Assembly (NCBI GenBank): GCA_946408145.1
Contig: CAMJQX010000027.1
Coordinates: 1 to 11,860, forward strand
DNA length: 11,860 bases
Direction of reading: 5' to 3'
Origin: an uncultured Clostridia bacterium
Lineage (GTDB): Bacteria; Bacillota_A; Clostridia; Oscillospirales; Oscillospiraceae
The notes under the pieces were generated by a model. The model did not search any database, was not told where the DNA came from, and saw only the letters and a list, made by a program, of their open reading frames with translations. Both the position numbers and the translations under genes were made by a program. This document shows positions 1-4,970 of the stretch, in pieces. Every line of letters starts with the position of its first letter. The stretch's first letter is position 1.

Positions 1-290
1 CCGAAGGAGAAGTTGCCCAGCATCTCAAAATAGGTGCCGTGCCGCGCTGTCTTGCCGATGTTCTCGATGTCGCCGGTGCGGATGCACTTCTGGCAGGTGC
101 ACACGCGGTGGCGCGGCGGCTCCTGCTCGCCCTTGAAATAGGGCTTCATCGGAGCCATGCCGGAGTTGATGAGCAGCAGGCTCGCGTCGCCCTGCGGGAT
201 CAGCGAAAAGCTCGGCAGGCGCAGATGCCCTTTGGTCTCAAAAAAGCTAAGGAACATCTCGCGCAGTTGATTCAGTCCGTATTTTTCCAT
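1..290 (-). CDS. alaS: Alanine--tRNA ligase (AlaRS), N-terminal 96 residues, cut by window edge
   Basis: Class II aminoacyl-tRNA synthetase that charges tRNA-Ala in the cytoplasm. Only the start of the catalytic domain is present. Reading the minus strand from ATG 290-288 gives the near-universal AlaRS opening: [17 protein letters not shown], then [15 protein letters not shown] (class II motif 1 region), [14 protein letters not shown] and [16 protein letters not shown] at the window edge. A GGAGG Shine-Dalgarno site ends 6 nt before the ATG, which fixes the start. The gene sits directly behind a T-box leader (304-517), so expression should rise when tRNA-Ala is uncharged. The rest of the protein (about 780 more residues in the family) lies beyond base 1. 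Identification is firm; integrity of the missing part cannot be judged. Confidence 0.97.
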   Translation of the reverse strand, partial: MEKYGLNQLREMFLSFFETKGHLRLPSFSLIPQGDASLLLINSGMAPMKPYFKGEQEPPRHRVCTCQKCIRTGDIENIGKTARHGTYFEMLGNFSF

Positions 291-303
291 AGTTGCCTCC
301 CAG

Positions 304-340
304 AAAAAAAGATACCTTCGCCCCGGAACAGGGGCGAAGG
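304..340 (-). terminator. Intrinsic terminator of the alaS T-box
   Basis: Perfect 10-bp stem: CCTTCGCCCC at 340-331, loop TGTTCC, GGGGCGAAGG at 324-315 (minus-strand reading), followed by TATCTTTTTTT. Its 5' arm is sequestered when the T-box antiterminator forms, so it should act only when tRNA-Ala is charged. It lies just upstream of the alaS ribosome binding site. Confidence 0.95.
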
Positions 341-517
341 TGAATTCGCGGTACCACCCTGATTATCGCTCACGCGACATCTCAAGCGCCTTTAACGCAG
401 GCATACGCCCCGCTCGTCGCAGGGCGGCTCGGAAGCGGCCGCCGGACAAAGCACAGGATCTCGCAGCGGCCGATCCCTCTCTGCAGTGCTCTCATTCCGG
501 CTCTTTTCGTCAAAGCC
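304..517 (-). promoter_or_regulatory. T-box leader controlling alaS
   Basis: tRNA-sensing 5' leader. The T-box core AGGGTGGTACCGCG runs from 360 down to 347. The antiterminator is textbook: AGGG (360-357) pairs CCCT (333-330), GCG (349-347) pairs CGC (336-334), and UGGUACC (356-350) is the seven-base bulge that holds the acceptor end of uncharged tRNA. Its 3' side shares bases 330-336 with the terminator hairpin 315-340, so the two folds exclude each other. Stem I can be drawn with a GGCT/AGCC base, a GCCGGA/TCCGGC helix, GCAC/GTGC and an upper GGATC/GATCC helix with an AGAGAG bulge. The 3' side of the specifier loop (440-430, GGCCGCTTCCG) holds Ala codons GCC and GCT; which one is read is unresolved. 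The 5' end is estimated from the promoter. Confidence 0.93.
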
Positions 518-523
518 TATGTA

Positions 524-551
524 ATTTTACCACAGACCGGACATTTGTCAA
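524..551 (-). promoter_or_regulatory. Sigma-A-type promoter of the alaS T-box transcript
   Basis: TTGACA (551-546), 16-nt spacer, TAAAAT (529-524), read on the minus strand. The predicted transcription start is near 517, matching the 5' side of T-box Stem I. The -35 box overlaps the TGA stop of the upstream U32 gene (550-548), so the promoter lies flush against that gene. The 15 bases 546-560 recur exactly at the chorismate mutase promoter (9541-9555). Confidence 0.85.
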
Positions 552-1798
552 GGATTATCTGCCATATCGCGGCGTTTGCGCACGATGGAGAAGGCAGGCG
601 CCTGCAGCGGCAGCCGCATGTGAAACGGCATCATGGCCCTGTGGGTGTCCGTGATCGGCTGTCCGTCCCCGTCGGTCAGCTCTCCGGCGGTAAACGGGAT
701 GGGCTTCTGCCCGGGGCAAAGGAGCTCAAGCGCGTCGCCGGAGGCAAATTTATTGCGCTGGGTCAGCAGCGCCGCGCCGTCCTCCGCACAGTCCTCCACG
801 ACGGCGACGACGTCTGCCTTTCTAAGGAACATGCCCTCCTGATAGTGCTGGCCGGGTTCGCCGTAGAAGAAGCCGGTCGTATACGGGCGGTGGCTGAGCA
901 TCTCGGTCTCTTCCACCCAGGCGGGATCAAGGGGCTCACCCGCCTTCGCAGCGTCCAGCGCGTGGCGGTAGGCATTGGTCACAACGGCGGTGTAGTACGC
1001 GGATTTCGTGCGCCCCTCGATCTTGAAGCTGCTGACGCCCGCATCGATGAGCTCCGGCAGATGCTCGATCATGCACAGATCCTTGGAGTTCATGATATGC
1101 GTGCCGCCGTCCTCGCTGATCTCGAAGAACTGGCCGGGCCGCGTCTCTTCCACGAGATAATACTTCCAGCGGCAGGGCTGCGCGCACTGACCGCGGTTGG
1201 CGTCACGCCCGGTCATATAGTTGGACAGCAGACAGCGTCCGGAGAAGGAGACGCACATCGCGCCGTGCACAAAGGCCTCCAGCCGCAGCTCCTTCGGCGT
1301 ATGCTCCCGGATGCGGCGGATGTCCTCCAGCGGCGTCTCACGGGCCAGCACGACGGTGTCGGCGCCGAGCTCGAAGAGCGCGTTTGCCGCGGCGCTGTTG
1401 ATCACGCCGAACTGCGTGCTGACATGGCGCTTCAGCTTCGGCGCGTGGCGCTTTGCCAGATCCATGACGCCGAGATCCGCGATGATCAGCGCGTCGACGC
1501 CGATGTCCTGCAGGTATTCCAGATAGCCCGGCAGCTCACGAAGCTCATCCTCCCGCGGGAGCGTATTGCAGGTCACATAGACCTTCACGCCGCGGCTGTG
1601 AGCAAAACGTACAGCCTCGGCGAGCTCTTCGTCGGAAAAGCTCACCTCCGCCGTGCGCATGCCAAAGCGCCTGCCTGCAAGATAGACGGCGTCCGCCCCG
1701 TAAAGAACGGCCATTTTCAGCCGCTCCATGTCCCCCGCCGGGGACAGGAGCTCAAGCGGCTCAGTAGTTCTGCCTGGCGACAAAGTTGTTGAACTCAT
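548..1798 (-). CDS. U32-family protein, probable tRNA uridine-34 hydroxylation factor TrhP
   Basis: Belongs to the 'peptidase U32' family, whose studied members (TrhP, RlhA, UbiU/V) are Fe-S-dependent RNA or ubiquinone hydroxylation factors rather than proven proteases. From M at 1798 (416 aa): ELLSPAG opening at 16-22, the U32 signature EAFVHGAMCVSFSGRC at 174-189, and cysteines C182, C189, C205, C209 and C242. The C-x6-C pair, a third Cys 16 residues later and a distal Cys resemble the cluster-binding pattern of UbiU. Length and GQCAQPCR fit the YrrO/YegQ (TrhP) branch, so formation of 5-hydroxyuridine in tRNA is likely; that role is inferred. The start is uncertain: the family begins near ELLSPAG, the frame is open into mltG, and candidates are ATG 1798 or TTG 1783, neither with a clear Shine-Dalgarno site. 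Expression probably depends on mltG translation. Confidence 0.88.
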   Translation of the reverse strand: MSSTTLSPGRTTEPLELLSPAGDMERLKMAVLYGADAVYLAGRRFGMRTAEVSFSDEELAEAVRFAHSRGVKVYVTCNTLPREDELRELPGYLEYLQDIGVDALIIADLGVMDLAKRHAPKLKRHVSTQFGVINSAAANALFELGADTVVLARETPLEDIRRIREHTPKELRLEAFVHGAMCVSFSGRCLLSNYMTGRDANRGQCAQPCRWKYYLVEETRPGQFFEISEDGGTHIMNSKDLCMIEHLPELIDAGVSSFKIEGRTKSAYYTAVVTNAYRHALDAAKAGEPLDPAWVEETEMLSHRPYTTGFFYGEPGQHYQEGMFLRKADVVAVVEDCAEDGAALLTQRNKFASGDALELLCPGQKPIPFTAGELTDGDGQPITDTHRAMMPFHMRLPLQAPAFSIVRKRRDMADNP

Positions 1799-3098
1799 AG
1801 GCGTTTGTGAAGAACTTATGCAGGCCGGTCTCGGTGTCCAGCGCATAGTAATAGAAGTTGGTGTTCTCCGGATAGAGCGCGGCGCGGATCGAGGTCAGGC
1901 CGGGGTTGCAGATCGGCGTCGGCGTAAGTCCGGTATAGAGACGGGTATTGTAGGGGGTATCCTCCTCCAGCATGCTCGCGGTCGGGGCCCCCTCATGGTC
2001 GGGATAGAGATAGAGCGTGGTCGCGTCGATGCCGAGCGGCATGCCGGCGCGCAGACGGTTGTAGATGACCGAGGCGATGGTGGCGCGCTCGTTGTCGTTC
2101 GCGGCCTCTTTTTCGATCATCGAGGCGATGGTAATGATCTCATGGATATTCTGCCCGCGCTCCGTCATGCGCTGCAGCAGATCGGCAGTCATGCGGTAAT
2201 GGAAATTTTCAAGGAATTTGTTGATCGCGCTGGAGGGCTGCATGCCGACATAGAACTCATAGGTGTCCGGGAAGAGGAAGCCTTCCAGGCGGTTAGCCTG
2301 ATCGGAGTCGAGATCCTCAAGGAAGTCATAGTTGAACTTGTAGCTCGCCGCGGCGCTCATCAGATCGTCGTAGCTGGCGACGCCCTTGTCCTCCAGCAGC
2401 AGGAAGGTCTGCCGCAGACTGTAGCCCTCCGGGAAGGTCACCGATACGGTGACGGCCGCGCCGGAGCCGGGGCGCATATTCTGTATCAGTGCACGGTAAT
2501 CGTATGTGGAATGCAGCTCATATTCGCCGGGTTTGAGCTTGGTGTCCGCGTGGGAGACCTGCGCAAAGAGCTTGAAGAGCCATTTGTTTTCAATGAGCCC
2601 GGCATCCTTGAGCGTCTGCGCGACATAGTCCATGTCCGCGTGCGTGACGCGCTTTGTGCCGGTCTTCACCCCATCCTCGTCGAAGGTGTCAACCGTCTCG
2701 GAGCTGAAAATGCTCTGCGGGAGCGTGACCGTTGTAGAATACGGCACCTTGTTCAGGGCGAGCATATCGCTGGCAGCCATCCATGCAAGGCAGGCAAGCA
2801 CCACGCCCAGACAGAGGATGAACGCGAAGTACATGATCCCGCCGAGGCACCCGGAGCGATACTCATGACTCTGCCGGATCGGGCGGTAATCCCGCTCCGT
2901 GGTCTCGTCGCCTGTGTAATTGTAGGCTTCTTCGCCGGTCTCGTCGATCAGCAGCTTGTCAACGCTGCTGAGGGACGGGCTTTTCTCCCGTTCCGGCCTC
3001 GCGGCGGCCACGGGCTTCGGCCGCGCAGAATGGCGGCCGGGGCTGCGCGCCGGCTCGCTGTTGAGGACCTGATCGACAATGTCTTGCTTATCTGCCAT
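1761..3098 (-). CDS. mltG: Endolytic murein transglycosylase MltG (YceG-like)
   Basis: Inner-membrane lytic transglycosylase that cuts nascent glycan strands and ends their elongation in peptidoglycan synthesis. The 445 residues comprise a hydrophilic, Pro/Arg-rich cytoplasmic tail (1-85), one membrane helix (about 87-109), a LysM-like region (about 150-215, with LKPGEYEL) and the YceG catalytic domain. Visible family motifs are TFPEGYSLRQ (221-230), LEGFLFPDTY (271-280), ASMIEKEA (325-332) with E329 as the probable catalytic Glu, and TPTPICNPG (392-400) near the end. AAGGAG seven nt before the ATG fixes the start. Its last 38 nt overlap the assigned U32 start. No strong promoter is seen; TATGAT at 3148-3143 is a poor -10 candidate with no proper -35. 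Identification is firm. Confidence 0.96.
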   Translation of the reverse strand: MADKQDIVDQVLNSEPARSPGRHSARPKPVAAARPEREKSPSLSSVDKLLIDETGEEAYNYTGDETTERDYRPIRQSHEYRSGCLGGIMYFAFILCLGVVLACLAWMAASDMLALNKVPYSTTVTLPQSIFSSETVDTFDEDGVKTGTKRVTHADMDYVAQTLKDAGLIENKWLFKLFAQVSHADTKLKPGEYELHSTYDYRALIQNMRPGSGAAVTVSVTFPEGYSLRQTFLLLEDKGVASYDDLMSAAASYKFNYDFLEDLDSDQANRLEGFLFPDTYEFYVGMQPSSAINKFLENFHYRMTADLLQRMTERGQNIHEIITIASMIEKEAANDNERATIASVIYNRLRAGMPLGIDATTLYLYPDHEGAPTASMLEEDTPYNTRLYTGLTPTPICNPGLTSIRAALYPENTNFYYYALDTETGLHKFFTNAYEFNNFVARQNY

Positions 3099-3140
3099 GT
3101 TGGAACTCCTTGTATGCTGACTGTAACGGGAAAAGATTGA

Positions 3141-3206
3141 GGATCATAGGATGGCGTGGTCAGGGCAAAGCGCTGTCCTGCACCGCAATGCGCTGCCATC
3201 CGATCC
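3141..3206. repeat. Imperfect inverted repeat able to fold as a branched RNA
   Basis: GGATC (3141-3145), a 3-nt bulge ATA, then GGATGGC (3149-3155) is complementary to the continuous GCCATCCGATCC at 3195-3206, giving a 12-bp outer stem. Inside it CAGGGCA (3161-3167) pairs TGTCCTG (3174-3180), with one G-U pair when read as plus-strand RNA, and CGC-AAT-GCG (3184-3192) is a tiny third hairpin. The result looks like a three-way junction. It lies between mltG and the Cys-rich peptide gene, so it could be in the leader of either. It does not match any riboswitch core that I recognise. Confidence 0.5.
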
Positions 3207-3254
3207 GCGGGATGCGCAGAGGGAGACTACCGAACGCGGAGAAAGGGAAGAACC

Positions 3255-3395
3255 ATGTTCTGCAACAATTGCAACAACAACGGTCTTTGGATCCTCATTC
3301 TGATCATCATCCTCTTCGGCTGCGGCGGGAACGGCTTTGGATGCGGCTGCGGCTGTGACAACAACAACTGCGGCTGCGGCAACGGCTGCTGCTGA
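3255..3395 (+). CDS. 46-residue Cys/Gly/Asn-rich mini-protein with a hydrophobic segment
   Basis: Unrecognised small protein. It starts MFCNNCNNNGLW, has a hydrophobic run L11-F21 (mainly Ile/Leu) and ends in a Gly-Cys-Gly-Cys tail that finishes NGCC. By count there are 10 Cys, 11 Gly and 10 Asn in 46 residues, no Lys, Arg or His, and only one acidic residue (D35). AAAGGGAAG precedes the ATG at ribosome-binding distance, and a strong terminator follows 30 nt after the stop, so this looks like a complete single-gene transcript. The frame is open upstream to an ATG at 3156, but the Shine-Dalgarno site and the change in composition favour 3255. The layout (short hydrophobic segment plus low-complexity Gly/Cys) recalls small sporulation or coat-associated peptides of Firmicutes; that link is a guess. 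Metal binding or disulfide cross-linking is possible. Confidence 0.75.
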   Translation: MFCNNCNNNGLWILILIIILFGCGGNGFGCGCGCDNNNCGCGNGCC

Positions 3396-3425
3396 TCCGC
3401 GGCGCTGAAGAGTCCTGATGCGCGG

Positions 3426-3449
3426 GGGCCTCGTCTGAGGCCCTTTTTT
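3426..3449 (+). terminator. Intrinsic terminator of the Cys-rich peptide gene
   Basis: GGGCCTC (3426-3432), loop GTCT, GAGGCCC (3437-3443), then six T. The T-run overlaps the last bases of the convergent thymidylate-kinase gene. On the minus strand the hairpin is not followed by a T-run, so it should stop plus-strand transcription only. Confidence 0.93.
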
Positions 3450-4119
3450 ATTTGAGATGGCGAAGGACGATGTCGTAGATCTCGGCATTTTTCTCATCCA
3501 GCTCGCGCTCTTTGCCGTCTTTCATGAAGGGGATGCGCGTCCATCCAAAGAAATCCGCCGCCATATCCGCCGTGCGCAGGCAGCTCTGCAGATAGGCGAT
3601 GTCCTTTTCATGGATGTCTCCGCTGGTGTGGTTTTTCTCCTGCCGGCGGCGCATGCGGGCCAGAGAGGTCTGCAGATCGACGTCAAGGTAGATCACGAGG
3701 TCGGGTTTCGGCAGGCCCATCTTCCCGTATTCGAGATCGGAGAGCCAGGAGAAAAAGGCCGGAAGCTCCTCTGTCGGGAGCTTGGAGCCCTGATGCACGG
3801 CGTTGGAGGTCGTGTAACGATCGGAAAGGATCACACCGCCCTGTTCATATATCCTGCCCCAGTCGGTCTTGTAGGCCGCGAAGCGGTCAACGGCAAAAAA
3901 GGTCGACGCGGCATACGCGTTCACGTCGGAGGGCTTGCTGCCGAATTCCCCGCCCAGATACATGCGGATCAGCGCGCTGCTCTCCTTGTTGTAGCGCGGA
4001 AAGACAATATGAGTATACTCGATTCCGTCCTTTTCCATTCGTGCGCAGAGGCGGCGATACTGCGCAGACTTGCCGCTTCCGTCGATCCCCTCCAGCACGA
4101 TCAGCTTTCCCTTGGCCAT
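3448..4119 (-). CDS. tmk: Thymidylate kinase-like protein (dTMP kinase family)
   Basis: P-loop nucleoside monophosphate kinase of the thymidylate kinase family, expected to phosphorylate dTMP to dTDP with ATP. In 223 residues: Walker A GIDGSGKS (11-18), base/phosphate-binding region VFPRYN (39-44), the family DRY motif at 100-102 within SDRYTTSNAVHQG, PKPDLVIYLDV (138-147), and an Arg-rich lid RMRRRQEKN (155-163). The C-terminal half (about 165-215, charged, HEKDIAYLQSCLRTAD) is more divergent than in E. coli or Bacillus Tmk, so another dNMP substrate cannot be excluded. ATG 4119 has AAGGAG upstream; that site overlaps the sirtuin stop codon (TAAGGAG), leaving 9 nt between the genes, so the pair is co-transcribed and probably translationally coupled. 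Its 3' end overlaps the T-run of a convergent terminator. Confidence 0.88.
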   Translation of the reverse strand: MAKGKLIVLEGIDGSGKSAQYRRLCARMEKDGIEYTHIVFPRYNKESSALIRMYLGGEFGSKPSDVNAYAASTFFAVDRFAAYKTDWGRIYEQGGVILSDRYTTSNAVHQGSKLPTEELPAFFSWLSDLEYGKMGLPKPDLVIYLDVDLQTSLARMRRRQEKNHTSGDIHEKDIAYLQSCLRTADMAADFFGWTRIPFMKDGKERELDEKNAEIYDIVLRHLK

Positions 4120-4128
4120 ATGTACTCC

Positions 4129-4845
4129 TTAAATCTGGCTGAACACGTCGCCGATGTTCTTGTGGATCACAAGGTCGGCATAATTGTCATAGGGCGTTCT
4201 GCCCCGGTTGACCAGCGCCAGCTTATTTCCCCGGTAATAATTGATGAGCCCCGCCGCAGGATAGACGGCGAGCGAGGTGCCGCCGACGATGAGCACGTCC
4301 GCCTTGCGGATGTAGTCGATGGCCTCGCGCATGATGTCCTGATCCAGCGGCTCCTCGTACAGAACGATGTCAGGCCGGATGACGCCGCCGCAGCTGCAGC
4401 GGGGCACGCCTGTCCCGTGGTTCATGCGCTCGGCAGGATAGGGACGGCGGCAGCGTGAGCAGTAGGCCCGCAGGATGCTGCCATGCAGCTCAAGCACCTT
4501 TTTGCTGCCGGCAGCCTGATGGAGCCCGTCGATGTTCTGCGTCACGACGGCGCGGAGCTTTCCCTCCCGCTCCAACTCGGCCAGGCGCAGGTGGGCGCGG
4601 TTCGGCTGGACGCCTTCGATCACAAGTTTTTCCCGATGGAAGCGGTAATACTCCTCCGGGTCCCGCTCGAAAAAGCTGTGGCTCAGGATCGTCTCTGGCG
4701 GATATCTCCATTTCTGGTTATACAGGCCGTCGACGCTGCGGAAATCGGGGATGCCGCTCTCCGTGCTGACGCCGGCGCCGCCGAAGAAAACGATATTGTC
4801 GCTCTCCGCGACCCAGTTTTTCAGCTGAAGGATCTCCTCGTCCAT
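4129..4845 (-). CDS. cobB: NAD-dependent protein deacetylase, Sir2 family (class U-like)
   Basis: Removes acetyl groups from protein lysines, consuming NAD+ and releasing nicotinamide and O-acetyl-ADP-ribose. From M at 4845 (238 aa): NAD-binding GAGVSTESGIPDFRS (23-37), QNIDGLH (103-109), catalytic H121 in LELHGS, a zinc ribbon with C129, C132, C150 and C152, GGTSLAVYPAAG (188-199) and VNRG (212-215). The pattern resembles Thermotoga Sir2. The Tyr/Arg pair that marks desuccinylases is not apparent, so deacetylation is the likely activity (inference). The reading frame extends to a TTG at 4905, but that codon lies in the promoter -35 box; ATG 4845 with AAGGAG nine nt upstream is the real start. 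First gene of a two-gene operon with the thymidylate kinase. Confidence 0.95.
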   Translation of the reverse strand: MDEEILQLKNWVAESDNIVFFGGAGVSTESGIPDFRSVDGLYNQKWRYPPETILSHSFFERDPEEYYRFHREKLVIEGVQPNRAHLRLAELEREGKLRAVVTQNIDGLHQAAGSKKVLELHGSILRAYCSRCRRPYPAERMNHGTGVPRCSCGGVIRPDIVLYEEPLDQDIMREAIDYIRKADVLIVGGTSLAVYPAAGLINYYRGNKLALVNRGRTPYDNYADLVIHKNIGDVFSQI

Positions 4846-4876
4846 GACCGCATTCTCCTTTTCACATTTTTTAAGT

Positions 4877-4905
4877 ATTATACACGATAGCCATCCAAAT
4901 GGCAA
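4877..4905 (-). promoter_or_regulatory. Sigma-A-type promoter of the sirtuin-tmk operon
   Basis: TTGCCA (4905-4900), exactly 17 nt, then a perfect TATAAT (4882-4877) on the minus strand. Transcription should start near 4870, giving a leader of about 25 nt that contains the AAGGAG site. It stands back to back with the pcrA promoter, with 29 bp between the two -35 boxes. Confidence 0.88.
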
Positions 4906-4934
4906 GACAGGCGGGACTTAACAATTCTTAAGGC

Positions 4935-4963
4935 TTGTATGCGTCGGCAAATTGTGGTACAAT
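4935..4963 (+). promoter_or_regulatory. pcrA promoter with extended -10
   Basis: TTGTAT (4935-4940), 17-nt spacer, TACAAT (4958-4963) preceded by TGG, which makes an extended -10 (TGn). The predicted start is 4970-4971, which is the first base of the pcrA ATG. No other promoter with good spacing is seen between the sirtuin promoter and pcrA. Confidence 0.7.
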
Positions 4964-4970
4964 CTGCGGC

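Noticed and set aside
1761..1798. Programmed frameshift fusing MltG to the U32 protein
   Set aside because: A +1 shift would be needed and no slippery site or stimulatory structure is evident; the two products are separate proteins in other bacteria.
545..3140. Long open frames on the plus strand opposite the U32 and mltG genes (545-1792 and 1728-3140)
   Set aside because: Their translations are Arg/Ala/Gly-rich with no family motifs, and they lie exactly antisense to two well-conserved genes; GC-rich third positions keep the frames open by chance.
3124..3153. Sigma-K/E-like promoter (CATAGGATG at 3145, AAC at 3125) for the Cys-rich gene
   Set aside because: The -10 differs from CATAnnnTA at the last base and the -35 is too short to be meaningful; it also falls in the inverted repeat. 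Not enough to call.
3156..3395. Longer 79-residue version of the Cys-rich protein
   Set aside because: The extra 33 residues are Arg-rich, encoded by the inverted-repeat region, and lack a ribosome binding site; the site before 3255 is clear.
3457..4458. 333-codon plus-strand frame opposite the tmk and sirtuin genes
   Set aside because: Antisense to two genes with intact catalytic motifs, with no ribosome binding site of its own and no recognisable domain.
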